Positions 18,929 to 27,311 are shown, counted from the stretch's first letter. The stretch is DNA of 64,000 nt from Lachnospiraceae bacterium (GCA_029224965.1 JAQXVO010000033.1:114697-178696), one strand, 5' to 3'. The notes: generated by a model not told the origin, from the sequence alone. Translations and numbers: made by a program.

Positions 18929-19611
18929 TCAGGCAGCCGCTTTCCCCTTCTTATCCTTCTTATCCTTCTTATCCTTCTTGCCATTCAGGCCGACACTTCC
19001 AATCAGAGCCTGGAGGACGATGAAGAAGCAGAGCATAATCGAGAGAACGATACGAACCCACCAGCTGGACAATGTGCCCTGTGTGGTGATCAGAGAGGCA
19101 ATGGTTCCCTTGATCAGAACACCGAAGAGAGTTCCGATTACTGTTCCAACGCCGCCGGAAAGAAGGGTTCCGCCGATGACTGCGGCCGAGATGGCATCCA
19201 TCTCAAGTCCCTTGGCCTGCTCTACGAAGCCTGCACAGGAGTTCAGGCAGAAGAGAAAGCCGCCGAGACCGGCCAGGAAACCGTCGAGGACATAAGCCTT
19301 CATCTTGGTGCGGTTTACATTACATTTAAGCCTATCATGACTGCACTCTGCTCGTTGCCGCCGATGGCGTAGAGAGCCCGGCCGAACTTGGTAAAGTGAA
19401 GCATGAGGGTGATCAGGATGACAACGACCAGGGCAACGACCACGGTCGGATAGATATAGGAGTTGATCGTGACCCCGTGCCGGTTGGTATAGCCGAAGGG
19501 CAGATACATCTTCTCATTGGCCCAGGCCAGGAAGGTCTTGTTCTTGATGGCGATCATGTCGGTGGAGATGACCGCGGTCAGTCCTCTGCCGAAGAACATG
19601 CATCTCCATCG
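18929..19611 (-). pseudogene. Sugar ABC transporter permease remnant (RbsC/YjfF family), truncated and frameshifted
   Basis: Two adjacent reading frames encode the last two thirds of a ribose/galactofuranose-type ABC permease. The first (19315-19599) begins at FFGRGLTAVISTDMI and holds the family motif YAIGGNEQSAVMIGLNV. The second (18929-19303) resumes with KMKAYVLDGFLAGLGG and ends in a Lys/Asp-rich tail. The break is a 5-bp tandem duplication (TACAT at 19316-19320 and 19321-19325), which shifts the frame and creates a stop. The first 100 or so residues are missing: the gene starts abruptly next to the copper ATPase gene. No ATPase or binding-protein gene remains. It was probably the arabinose importer permease, given the operon beside it. 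Confidence 0.85.
18951..18977. repeat. 9-bp triple repeat encoding the permease Lys/Asp tail
   Basis: TTATCCTTC occurs three times in a row and encodes the KKDKKDKKD tail of the permease remnant. Confidence 0.8.
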
Positions 19612-19640
19612 AAATTTGGAAATGCATCATTATTTTTTCC

Positions 19641-22406
19641 TTACTCGATACCTGCGAATTCATATCCCTCATCGACGATGGCCTGACGGATGGCATCCTC
19701 GGATACCGGACCAGTGGTCTCGATAACGGCAATGTTTTTCTCGTGATCTGCGCTTGCGCTCTGTACATTGTCCAGAGCCTCCAGAGCCTTCTTTACGTGA
19801 TTCTCACAGTTGTGGCACATCATTCCGTTTACTTTGATTGTTTCTGTCATGGTTTCTTTCTCCTTTTCTACTATTTTATTTTCATTTATATCATCTGTGC
19901 ATTCGGCTGTTGCCTTCTGCTCAGAGAATCTCTTTTCCTCAGAGAGAATCTTCTTCTCTATTGTCTGCTTCTCTTCTGTCTTCTCCTCTGCTGCCTGCTT
20001 TTTCGTATCCACAGCAACCTGTTTTCCGGTCTGTCCTGCAATCTGCTCCGCCGGCTTCTGTCCAGCTTCTGCTGTCTTCTGTGCAGCTGCATCCGCCGGC
20101 TTCTGTCCCTTCCCGTAAATCTTGAAAAGGTTGATTCTCAAGGCATTCATGCAGACGGTAAAGCTCGACAGTGCCATGGCTGCGGCGCCCCACATGGGAT
20201 TCATGTTGACGCCCCAGCGGGCATAGAGTCCTGCTGCGATTGGAATCAGTATAACATTATAGGCAAAGGCCCAGAAGAGATTTTCGTGAATATTCCGAAG
20301 TGTTTCCTGGGACAGACGGATGGCTGCCGAAGCATCGGTCAGACGGGAGTTCATGAGAACAATATCCGCTGAATCAATGGCCACATCCGTTCCGGCTCCG
20401 ATGGCAATGCCGACATCCGACCGCGTCAGGGCGGGTGCATCGTTGATGCCGTCGCCGACCATGGCAACCGTACCTTCCTTCTGAAGTTCACGGATGGCAG
20501 CCTCTTTTCCGTCCGGAAGAACACCGGCGATGACACGGTCCACACCGGCTTCCTTACCGATGGCATTTGCAGTCTTCTCATTATCACCGGTCAGCATAAC
20601 AACCTTGATGCCCATCTTCTGCATTTCCTTCACGGCTCTTGCAGAATCCGGTTTGATGACATCGGCTACGGCAAGGATTCCAAGAACCTGCTTGCCCTGA
20701 GCAAAGAAGAGAGGTGTCTTGCCCTGACCTGCCAGCTGGTCCGCCTGCTTCTTAAGAGAAGAAGGTACTTCAGTCAGACTTTCCATAAAGCTTCCGGAGC
20801 CGCCATAATAGGTTTCTCCGTCAATCGTTCCGGTCAGGCCGTGTCCGGACAGAGCCTTGAAATCGTCCGCCGGCTCTGCCTTGATTCCGCGCTGGTCTGC
20901 CATTTCCACAATGGCTCTGGCCAGAGGATGCTCGGACTTCTCTTCGAGGGCGAAGGCTTTTGTCAGAAGCTCGGTCTCAGTTACACCCTTTGCCGGGAAA
21001 ATATCCGTTACATGAGGCTGGCCCTCAGTAATGGTTCCGGTCTTATCCAGAGCAACGGTCTTCAGCTTTCCGGCATTTTCCAGAGCTTCACTGGTCTTGA
21101 AGAGAATACCGTTTCTGGCTCCGACACCATTTCCAACCATGATGGCAACCGGTGTTGCCAGGCCAAGAGCACAGGGGCAGGAGACAACGAGAACGGCAAT
21201 GGCCTTCTCAACCGCGTAAGCCGGGCCGGCACCCAGGATCAGCCAGATGATTCCGACGATCAGGGCGATGGTCATAACCGAAGGAACGAAGACGCCGGAA
21301 ACCTTATCTGCAATTCTTGCAATGGGAGCCTTGGTGGCAACCGCATCGCTGACCATCTGAATGATCTGGGCAAAGGTCGTATCCTTGCCGATTCTTGTGG
21401 CCCTGGCCTTGAAATAGCCGGACCGGTTCATGGTTGCAGCGCTTACCGTATCATCCACGGTCTTGTCGACCGGAATGGACTCACCGGTCAGAGCCGATTC
21501 ATCAACCGCACTGCTTCCTTCGATGATGACACCGTCCACCGGAACCGAAGAGCCCGGCTTTACGATGAAGACATCACCCAGCTTCACTTCGTCGATTCCG
21601 ACCTCGACCTCTTTTCCGTCACGCTCCAGAACTGCGGTCTTCGGCGCCATCTTGACCAGATTCTTCAAAGCATCCGTCGTTCTGCCCTTGGAATAGGACT
21701 CCAGGGTTTTTCCGACAGTGATCAGGGCCGGGATCATCGCTGCAGATTCAAAGTAGAGCTGATTATGATACATGGACATGAGGTCCATATTTGACACACC
21801 ATTGGTCACCATCCAGGTCATCCGGAATAAAATGTAGAGCGACCAGCCGAAGGATACCGAGGAACCGAGGGCAACCAGGGCATCCATGTTCGGGGCCCGG
21901 TGTGCCAGGGAACGGAAACCGGAGATGAAGAAATCCCGGTTGATGTACATGACGATCATGGCGATCAGCATCTGAAGAATGGCCAAGCCGATATGGTTAT
22001 GAACCAGGAAGGGCGGAACCGGCCAGCCTAACATGTTGTGGCCCATGGTGAAATACATGAGGACGATCAGGAAACCGATCGAGAGCTTAAGTCTGCGGAG
22101 AAGTCTTGGTGTCGACCGGTCCTTCAGGGCATCCTCCTCTGCCGCGATGGCCTTGGACATAGAGCCGGACTGTGACGAGCCCGAATCGGTGCTCTCTTCT
22201 ACTGCCGCATCTCTTGGCTTTGCGCCGTAGCCGGCATCCTCCACGGCCTTTACGATCTCCTCATCCGAGGCGTCTCCATCGACGGCCATGGAATTGGTCA
22301 GAAGGGAGACCGAAACGTTTTTTACATCCGGGAGCTTGCTGACTGCCTTCTCCACATGGGCCTGGCAGGAAGCGCAGCTCATTCCGGTAACAATATACTG
22401 CTTCAT
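19641..22406 (-). CDS. copA: Copper-translocating P1B-type ATPase with N- and C-terminal HMA domains
   Basis: This 921-residue membrane pump exports Cu(I). It has an N-terminal HMA domain (GMSCASC, cysteines 11 and 14) and membrane helices. The pump core shows TGES 307-310, the metal-binding CPC 410-412 in SCPCALG, the phosphorylation site DKTG 454-457, the HP motif SEHPLA near 491, and GDGINDAP 651-658. After the last helix comes a low-complexity Ala/Gln/Lys/Glu linker (about 765-850). A second HMA domain (853-921) follows, with GMMCHNC (cysteines 864 and 867), like a CopZ chaperone fused in frame. An internal ATG with its own ribosome site precedes this domain. It lies 140 bp downstream of csoR in one operon. 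Confidence 0.96.
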   Translation of the reverse strand: MKQYIVTGMSCASCQAHVEKAVSKLPDVKNVSVSLLTNSMAVDGDASDEEIVKAVEDAGYGAKPRDAAVEESTDSGSSQSGSMSKAIAAEEDALKDRSTPRLLRRLKLSIGFLIVLMYFTMGHNMLGWPVPPFLVHNHIGLAILQMLIAMIVMYINRDFFISGFRSLAHRAPNMDALVALGSSVSFGWSLYILFRMTWMVTNGVSNMDLMSMYHNQLYFESAAMIPALITVGKTLESYSKGRTTDALKNLVKMAPKTAVLERDGKEVEVGIDEVKLGDVFIVKPGSSVPVDGVIIEGSSAVDESALTGESIPVDKTVDDTVSAATMNRSGYFKARATRIGKDTTFAQIIQMVSDAVATKAPIARIADKVSGVFVPSVMTIALIVGIIWLILGAGPAYAVEKAIAVLVVSCPCALGLATPVAIMVGNGVGARNGILFKTSEALENAGKLKTVALDKTGTITEGQPHVTDIFPAKGVTETELLTKAFALEEKSEHPLARAIVEMADQRGIKAEPADDFKALSGHGLTGTIDGETYYGGSGSFMESLTEVPSSLKKQADQLAGQGKTPLFFAQGKQVLGILAVADVIKPDSARAVKEMQKMGIKVVMLTGDNEKTANAIGKEAGVDRVIAGVLPDGKEAAIRELQKEGTVAMVGDGINDAPALTRSDVGIAIGAGTDVAIDSADIVLMNSRLTDASAAIRLSQETLRNIHENLFWAFAYNVILIPIAAGLYARWGVNMNPMWGAAAMALSSFTVCMNALRINLFKIYGKGQKPADAAAQKTAEAGQKPAEQIAGQTGKQVAVDTKKQAAEEKTEEKQTIEKKILSEEKRFSEQKATAECTDDINENKIVEKEKETMTETIKVNGMMCHNCENHVKKALEALDNVQSASADHEKNIAVIETTGPVSEDAIRQAIVDEGYEFAGIE
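19848..19867 (-). promoter_or_regulatory. Internal ribosome site and start codon for a separate CopZ-like product
   Basis: AAAAGGAG (19860-19867), nine bases, then ATG (19848-19850), in frame inside copA. Use of this start would give a free 69-residue HMA protein (19641-19850) with CxxC at residues 12-15. The purine-rich codons for Glu-Lys could produce the match by chance. Confidence 0.45.
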
Positions 22407-22420
22407 TCTCTGGGGAACCT

Positions 22421-22541
22421 CCTTACTTTAAAGATGCAGGTAACAGATACCTGACAGCCGCCAGAATCTGCTTTTCATTACTTACTCCTGTAAAGATGCA
22501 AGTAACTGATACAAGACAAATATCCGGCATCTGCTTTCCTC
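22421..22541. repeat. Two degenerate ~60-bp direct repeats between csoR and copA
   Basis: Copies at about 22421-22476 and 22477-22541 share TTACT-TAAAGATGCA-GTAAC-GATAC and an AATCTGCTTT or CATCTGCTTT end. They lie in the transcribed gap between csoR and copA. Confidence 0.55.
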
Positions 22542-22546
22542 CATCA

Positions 22547-22948
22547 TTACTTCATCAGCTTCTGCAGAACCTTGCAGAGCTCGTCTACGGACTCGTCCTT
22601 TCCCGCCTTGATGTCTCTGGTCACGCAGCCCTTGATGTGTTCCTGTAAGAGTACCTTGTTGAAGCTGTTCAGAGCGCTGGTGACTGCCGACACCTGGATC
22701 AGGATATCTGGACAGTAGAGATCGTTTTCGACCATCTTTTCAATTCCTCGGATCTGTCCCTCTGCCTTCTTCAGGCGGGTCAGGAGGGCCTTCTTGGTCT
22801 CCTCGGAACGATTGGTGTGACGGCAGCAGGGAGGAAGGGATTCCTTGTTTTCTGTGGCGTTTCCTGTCGTTTTTTCTGAATTATTTCCAGCAATGTTTTC
22901 TGGAATATTTTCTGTATTCTTTTTCAGATCGATTGCTTCACTTGCCAT
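22547..22948 (-). CDS. csoR: CsoR-family copper-sensing repressor
   Basis: This 133-residue all-helical regulator has the Cys-His-Cys copper site of CsoR: C79 (DLYCPDIL), H104 and C108 (EHIKGC). The core (about 50-133) matches the family. The first 40 residues are an Asn/Glu/Thr-rich extension, and CCRH (41-44) just before the core could add metal ligands. AGGAGG precedes the ATG. Copper binding should release it from DNA and turn on copA downstream. Its own promoter carries matching palindromes, so the operon is autoregulated. Confidence 0.95.
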   Translation of the reverse strand: MASEAIDLKKNTENIPENIAGNNSEKTTGNATENKESLPPCCRHTNRSEETKKALLTRLKKAEGQIRGIEKMVENDLYCPDILIQVSAVTSALNSFNKVLLQEHIKGCVTRDIKAGKDESVDELCKVLQKLMK

Positions 22949-23080
22949 AAAGCAGCCTCCTATTCAATTCATCAATGCTTTTCCATTCGCAGGTATTTTT
23001 TGATTCTTTCCTGGGCGGTCATGACAGATCGGATTTATTTTCAGTAAAAGAAAACCCCGGGAGGTATATTATCAATTTTC

Positions 23081-23099
23081 GATACCCTATCCGGGTATC
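23081..23099 (-). promoter_or_regulatory. CsoR-like operator 2 (leader position)
   Basis: GATACCC, five bases, GGGTATC: perfect 7-bp inverted repeat just downstream of the predicted start point, 36 bp from operator 1 (centre to centre). Confidence 0.8.
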
Positions 23100-23112
23100 T
23101 CTTCCGATTCAG

Positions 23113-23141
23113 ATAATATACCCCTCTAGGGTATGTGTCAA
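23113..23141 (-). promoter_or_regulatory. csoR-copA promoter with embedded CsoR operator 1
   Basis: Minus strand TTGACA (23136-23141), 17 bp, TATTAT (23113-23118). The palindrome ATACCC-N5-GGGTAT (23118-23134) fills the spacer exactly, so a bound CsoR would exclude RNA polymerase. Confidence 0.88.
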
Positions 23142-23178
23142 GAAAATTCGAGAATTTTTTAAACTCTAAGATCAGAAA

Positions 23179-23214
23179 AGCCCGGGAAGGATCCGATCAC
23201 TGCCTTCCCGGGCT
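23179..23214 (-). terminator. Terminator after lrgB and the repeat array
   Basis: 12-bp stem AGCCCGGGAAGG/CCTTCCCGGGCT followed on the minus strand by TTTTCTGATCTT. It shields the csoR promoter from upstream transcription. Confidence 0.8.
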
Positions 23215-23237
23215 GTATTTCTTTAAATTTCTTTTAT

Positions 23238-23690
23238 CCCGTTGTACGATTTCGGGTTTTACGGGTTTCGTACAACGATTTTGAAGAAAATCTTGAATCC
23301 CGTTGTACGATTTTCGGGTTTTTCGGATTTCATACAACGATTTTGAAGAAAATCTTGAATCCCGTTGTACGATTTTCGGGTTTTTCGGATTTCATACAAC
23401 GATTTTGAAGAAAATCTTGAACCCCGTTGTACGATTTTCGGGTTTTTCGGATTTCATACAACGATTTTGAAGAAAATCTTGAATCCCGTTGTAAGATTAA
23501 TCGGATTTTACGAGTTTCGTACAACGATTTTGAATAAAAATTCAAGTTCCGTTGCATGACAGCCGTATTTTCCAGATTTTGTACAATGATTTTGAAGGAA
23601 ATCTTGAACCCCGTTGTATTATTACCGGATTCCGGATTTCAGGGATCGATTTTGAAAGAAATCTCGATTCTCGATCCATTCTCGCCCCAG
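23238..23690 (+). repeat. 62-bp repeat array 1 (seven units) in the lrgB 3' region
   Basis: The GTTGTA element recurs at 23241, 23302, 23364, 23426, 23488, 23551 and 23613 (spacing 61-63). Each unit reads CCCGTTGTA, a 25-base segment with CGGATTTCA, TACAACGATTTTGAAG, AAAATCTTGAAT. The last unit has GGGATCG instead of TACAACG and is followed by CGATCC instead of CGTTGTA. The array begins eight bases past the lrgB stop and ends before the terminator at 23179. A CRISPR is excluded because whole units, not just a repeat half, are conserved. Confidence 0.92.
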
Positions 23691-23697
23691 CTTTCCT

Positions 23698-24399
23698 TCA
23701 ATAGAACATCGCAAAGAAGCTTGCCCCAACAACCGTGATCAGTCCATTGACCACGATGGCCAGAGAAGCCATGGCGCCTTCAATATCGCCCATCTCCATA
23801 GCCTTGGAGGTACCGATCGCATGGGCGGCAGCACCGATGGCCAGGCCCTTTGCCACAGGATCCGTGATGCGGAAAAGCTTACAGACCGAAACCGCAATAA
23901 CATTCCCAAGAATACCGGTCACAATGATGACAGCCACGGAAATCGTCACTACTCCGCCCAGCTCATCCGATACACTCATGCCGATGGCCGTAGTGATGGA
24001 CATGGGAAGAAGGGTGACATAATGCTTGTGGGAAAGCCTGAAGAGAACCGACATGGCAAGGACAGAGCCCATGGAGGTGATGGAGCCGGCCAGCAGTCCC
24101 ACAATAATACCAACCCAGTTCCTCTTCAGCCGTTCAATGTGCAGATAGAGAGGAATGGCCAGACTGACGGTCGCCGGCGTCAGAAGATAGGACAGATACT
24201 GGGCACTCTTGTTGTAGTCCGCATAATCAATATGAAAAATACTGAAAATGGCCATGACAAAAATAATCGAGATCAGAAGGGGATTGCAGATCGACAGTCC
24301 CGTCTTATTCCGGATCACGACCCCGAGCCAGTAGCCGATAATACTGATTACCACACCAAATGTCGCTGACAGAGCAATTACACCGCTGATATCTTCCAT
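23698..24399 (-). CDS. lrgB: LrgB family membrane protein
   Basis: This 233-residue multi-pass membrane protein belongs to the LrgB/CidB/YwbG family. The family partners holin-like LrgA/CidA proteins and is linked to control of murein hydrolase activity and, in Bacillus, to pyruvate transport. About six hydrophobic segments and the conserved motif HAIGTSKAMEMG near residues 197-208 are visible. AAAGG precedes the ATG. It follows lrgA by 132 bp on the same strand, so the pair is probably one operon. Its 3' region carries repeat array 1. Confidence 0.93.
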   Translation of the reverse strand: MEDISGVIALSATFGVVISIIGYWLGVVIRNKTGLSICNPLLISIIFVMAIFSIFHIDYADYNKSAQYLSYLLTPATVSLAIPLYLHIERLKRNWVGIIVGLLAGSITSMGSVLAMSVLFRLSHKHYVTLLPMSITTAIGMSVSDELGGVVTISVAVIIVTGILGNVIAVSVCKLFRITDPVAKGLAIGAAAHAIGTSKAMEMGDIEGAMASLAIVVNGLITVVGASFFAMFY

Positions 24400-24531
24400 A
24401 ACAAATACCTTTCTGAATCTCTCTTAACGGATTTTCATTCCCGACAGAGGGCTCTGAATTTCAAATAAACTCTGCATGAAATCCGAATATCATTTCTGAA
24501 TACTTCGAATTTCGATCATTCCTTCTGATTC

Positions 24532-25038
24532 TTATGACTTCTTCCCGAAATGATCCCGCCGCCAGCGCCGGTCCTGGATCACACGCTTCTTGATTTTCAG
24601 CCTCAGTCTTCGATCCAGAGGAATCATATTTCTCTCATGACGCTCCTGGGCCACCTCGGCACTGATGATGGCATCGGTATGAGAGGTCTGACGTTTCCGA
24701 AGCCGCATAATCGCCTGCGTTACGGTGCCGGTCACTCCCATGACCAGAACTGTGGAAACCACCGTGATCACCCGGATTGGAATCAGAACCGGCTTGAGGT
24801 CAGTCCATGCCGTCAGGAGGCCAACAGCTGCGGGAATAAACATGAGCGGCATAATCTCGATCAGAAACTCCGCCGTATCCTTGACATCCTCGATATGAAG
24901 GGCATGGGTGCAGAGCAGGACCAGCATCAGAACCAGTCCGTAAATGCTGCCCGGAATCGGAAGCGGCAGAAAATGATGCAGAAATTCACCCACACAGGTA
25001 ACGATAAGGATGATGCCGAACTGTTTCATGTATTTCAT
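24532..25038 (-). CDS. lrgA: LrgA/CidA family holin-like protein
   Basis: This 168-residue protein has four hydrophobic segments in the first 120 residues, with the family pattern GEFLHHFLPLPIPGSIYGL at about 17-35. LrgA proteins form membrane assemblies that resemble phage holins and work with LrgB. The C-terminal 45 residues are a strongly basic tail (Arg/Lys-rich), longer than in most members and probably cytoplasmic. GAAAGGACC precedes the ATG. It is the first gene of the lrgAB pair. The upstream 446 bp (25039-25485) to the divergent transporter gene is AT-rich with a TATAATAAT at about 25209-25217 (minus strand), but no clear -35. Confidence 0.92.
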   Translation of the reverse strand: MKYMKQFGIILIVTCVGEFLHHFLPLPIPGSIYGLVLMLVLLCTHALHIEDVKDTAEFLIEIMPLMFIPAAVGLLTAWTDLKPVLIPIRVITVVSTVLVMGVTGTVTQAIMRLRKRQTSHTDAIISAEVAQERHERNMIPLDRRLRLKIKKRVIQDRRWRRDHFGKKS

Positions 25039-25485
25039 AACGAGGGTCCTTTCTGATAAATATAGACCGGGATGAAATCTGGATGAAGTCGTATGGATAA
25101 ACCGAGATGTAATCTGGATTCAATGGCTTGGATAGATTGGGAACTAATAAGAATTCAGTAGTCTGGCCTCTTTCCGGGCCTCTGCAAAGAAGCTTTCACC
25201 CACGATCTTTCCCGCTATTATTATAGGTTTTGCCAGGGTTCCTGCCCATGAATTCTAAGGCAGAAAGGGATTCTTAAGATAATTCTGTCAACTGGATTAA
25301 GCTTTAGAATTATGCTACTCTATCTTTAATTTGTTTCTAATTGAAATTCAAAAAGCTTCCGATCTGAAATAATCGAAACCAGAGAAAATTCAGACTCAAA
25401 AGATCGAAATCAAGGAATCATCCATGGCCAGCCTCTGGCAGCATTGGATTCATACGACAAAAATTATCTCCAAGGAGCAACCCTC

Positions 25486-26751
25486 ATGAGAAAATTATTT
25501 AAGAAAATGGAAAACCGGAAATACAGCCAGATCTCCTGGTATATTATCTGGACCGTTGTGATTGCCTACGTGATCCTTCAGATCCTGAGTCACCTGGGCC
25601 TGATCGGCAGCGCCATCGGAACCAGCCTGTCCTGGATGAATATCCTCTTCAAGCCGCTGATCCTCGGTTTTGCCATCGCCTATCTCCTCTATCCTCTGGA
25701 TAACTTCTTCCAGAAGCAGTTCCAGAAGATCCCCTTCTTCCGGAAAAAAGGCACCCGGTCCCGGCCGGCTGCCGTTGCCCTGACCGGCATTATCATTGTC
25801 CTCGGAATCGCCCTTGTTTTATTCCTGATCGTCTCAGCCGTGACCAAGGATATCTCTGTAGCCAAGGACAGCAACATTGCTACCATGCTTTCCGGCATCA
25901 GCGATTCGGTCAACAGTCTCTACAAGAATCTGACTTCCTTTCTCAACAACCTGAATGTCTCATCCAGCGATCTGAAGCAGTATCTGAAGCCTCTGAAATC
26001 CTCTGTCCTGAACCTTGCCGGATCTGTCACTGATCAGGTCAGCGGTTTTGTAACGAGCCTTCCGTCCACTCTCTCCAGCCTGCTTTTTGCCATCATTTTC
26101 GCCATCTACTTCCAACTGGACGGCGAAGGCCTGAAGCGCTACTGGGGCAGCGCCTTCAAGGCCATGCTTCCCAAGAAATCCTGGAGCCATATCCGCTCCT
26201 TTATCCAGAAGGCAGACCGGGTCTTCTCCGGTTACATCCGGGGCCAGCTCATCGATGCTATCTTCATGGCCACCGTCGTCAGCATCGGCCTGTCCCTGGT
26301 CGGCCTCCGCTACTCGATTCTGATCGGAATCCTCACCGGAATCGGAAATCTGATCCCCTATGTCGGTCCCTTCGTGGCCTATGTTTCTGTCATCCTGGTC
26401 AATATCTTAAACTGGAATCCGGAAAAGCTGATTGTCTCATTAATCGTCGTCTTCGTCATCCAGACCATCGACGGAAATATCATCAACCCAAAATTCCTGT
26501 CCAATGCCATCCAGATCCACCCGCTTCTGGTCATCGCATCCCTGATCATCGGAGGAAAAGTCGGCGGCTTTGTCGGCATGATCCTGGCCGTCCCCTGCGG
26601 CGCCCTTGTAAAGCTCTATTTCGAGAAGCTGATCCATTATCTCCATGAGCGGCGGCAGATCGAGGATCCGGACCCCATTACAGAAGCCGGCGCTGCTGCT
26701 TCTGCGGAAGCTGCATCAAAGGAGAACAAAGATAGACCAGTGCAGAAGTAA
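25486..26751 (+). CDS. AI-2E family transporter (PerM/YdbI-type exporter)
   Basis: This 421-residue membrane protein belongs to the AI-2E/PerM exporter family, whose members have been tied to autoinducer-2 export or sodium-proton exchange. The substrate here is unknown. Hydrophobic segments lie at about 20-65, 90-115, 205-225 and 260-380, with the family segment GIGNLIPYVGPFV near 285-297. I chose the ATG at 25486 because AAGGAG precedes it by nine bases; an upstream in-frame ATG at 25444 has none. The C-terminal 30 residues are charged and Ala/Glu-rich. It is monocistronic and plus-strand. Confidence 0.92.
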   Translation: MRKLFKKMENRKYSQISWYIIWTVVIAYVILQILSHLGLIGSAIGTSLSWMNILFKPLILGFAIAYLLYPLDNFFQKQFQKIPFFRKKGTRSRPAAVALTGIIIVLGIALVLFLIVSAVTKDISVAKDSNIATMLSGISDSVNSLYKNLTSFLNNLNVSSSDLKQYLKPLKSSVLNLAGSVTDQVSGFVTSLPSTLSSLLFAIIFAIYFQLDGEGLKRYWGSAFKAMLPKKSWSHIRSFIQKADRVFSGYIRGQLIDAIFMATVVSIGLSLVGLRYSILIGILTGIGNLIPYVGPFVAYVSVILVNILNWNPEKLIVSLIVVFVIQTIDGNIINPKFLSNAIQIHPLLVIASLIIGGKVGGFVGMILAVPCGALVKLYFEKLIHYLHERRQIEDPDPITEAGAAASAEAASKENKDRPVQK

Positions 26752-26890
26752 ATCAGAGCAGCCGTTAAGAACCGCTGGCGAGGGAAACCGAAAGGCGCAC
26801 AGAAAGCCGTAAGAAATAAGAATTTCTGCCGGTAGAAGAAAGATGGCAGACTGCCGGCGAAAGAAATTCGTAAAATTTTCAAGAAAACAT

Positions 26891-26919
26891 TTGACATCAG
26901 GAATAAGATTTGATAGTAT
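26891..26919 (+). promoter_or_regulatory. Promoter of the tRNA-Leu pair
   Basis: TTGACA (26891-26896), 17-bp spacer, TAGTAT (26914-26919), about 50 bp before the first tRNA. It lies in the 26752-26967 gap, which holds no gene. Confidence 0.85.
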
Positions 26920-26967
26920 AACAGAGTCGCCGGTGAGCGGTAGACAAAGCACAGAAAAGTGCAAAGA

Positions 26968-27051
26968 GCGGAAGTGTCGGAATTGGCAGACGAGCAAGAC
27001 TAAGGATCTTGTGGCAGCAATGTCGTGTGGGTTCAAGTCCCATCTTCCGCA
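26968..27051 (+). tRNA. tRNA-Leu (anticodon TAA)
   Basis: 84 bases with acceptor arms GCGGAAG/CTTCCGC and discriminator A. The anticodon arm is CAAGA-CTAAGGA-TCTTG, there is a long variable arm, and the T-arm contains GGTTCAAGTCC. CCA is not encoded. Confidence 0.96.
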
Positions 27052-27055
27052 CTCT

Positions 27056-27139
27056 GCAGAAGTGGCGGAATTGGCAGACGCGCAGGCTTCAGGTGCCTGT
27101 GGCAGCAATGTCGTGTGGGTTCAAGTCCCATCTTCTGCA
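27056..27139 (+). tRNA. tRNA-Leu (anticodon CAG)
   Basis: 84 bases with acceptor arms GCAGAAG/CTTCTGC and discriminator A. The anticodon arm is CAGGC-TTCAGGT-GCCTG. The variable and T-arm sequences are identical to those of the preceding tRNA, which suggests duplication and anticodon change. CCA is not encoded. Confidence 0.96.
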
Positions 27140-27145
27140 TGGCTT

Positions 27146-27172
27146 AAGCGTACCATTGGGTACGCTTTTTTT
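27146..27172 (+). terminator. Terminator of the tRNA-Leu pair
   Basis: 9-bp stem AAGCGTACC/GGTACGCTT with loop ATTG, then a T-run. Confidence 0.93.
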
Positions 27173-27284
27173 GATGTTTTAAATACCTTTACATAGTTCA
27201 TGATAGACCGTGGTCTGTCGTAGATTCCCGTCTGTCATTTCAACAATATGCTATGCATTGATATCGAAAACGCACTGAAGTAAA

Positions 27285-27311
27285 GAAGAGCACTTCAATG
27301 AAGTGCTCTTC
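27285..27311 (-). terminator. Hairpin downstream of the lipoprotein gene
   Basis: Perfect 12-bp stem GAAGAGCACTTC/GAAGTGCTCTTC with loop AAT, followed on the minus strand by a short T-rich stretch. Probably terminates the merR-lipoprotein operon. Confidence 0.75.

Noticed and set aside
23330..23557. Repetitive 75-codon frame in repeat array 1
   Set aside because: The repeated peptide simply reflects the 62-bp units; units of 61 and 63 bp would shift it, and there is no start site.
23238..23690. CRISPR array
   Set aside because: The whole 62-bp unit is conserved, including the part that would be the spacer. There are no unique spacers, no cas genes, and the same units occur in four other places.
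25039..25240. T-box-like or other riboswitch leader upstream of lrgA
   Set aside because: The minus strand has GGTGAAAGC-like stretches and a possible -10, but no T-box core, terminator or other recognisable riboswitch element.
26843..27196. 117-codon plus-strand frame over the tRNA genes
   Set aside because: It overlaps both tRNA-Leu genes and their terminator, so it is a chance frame.
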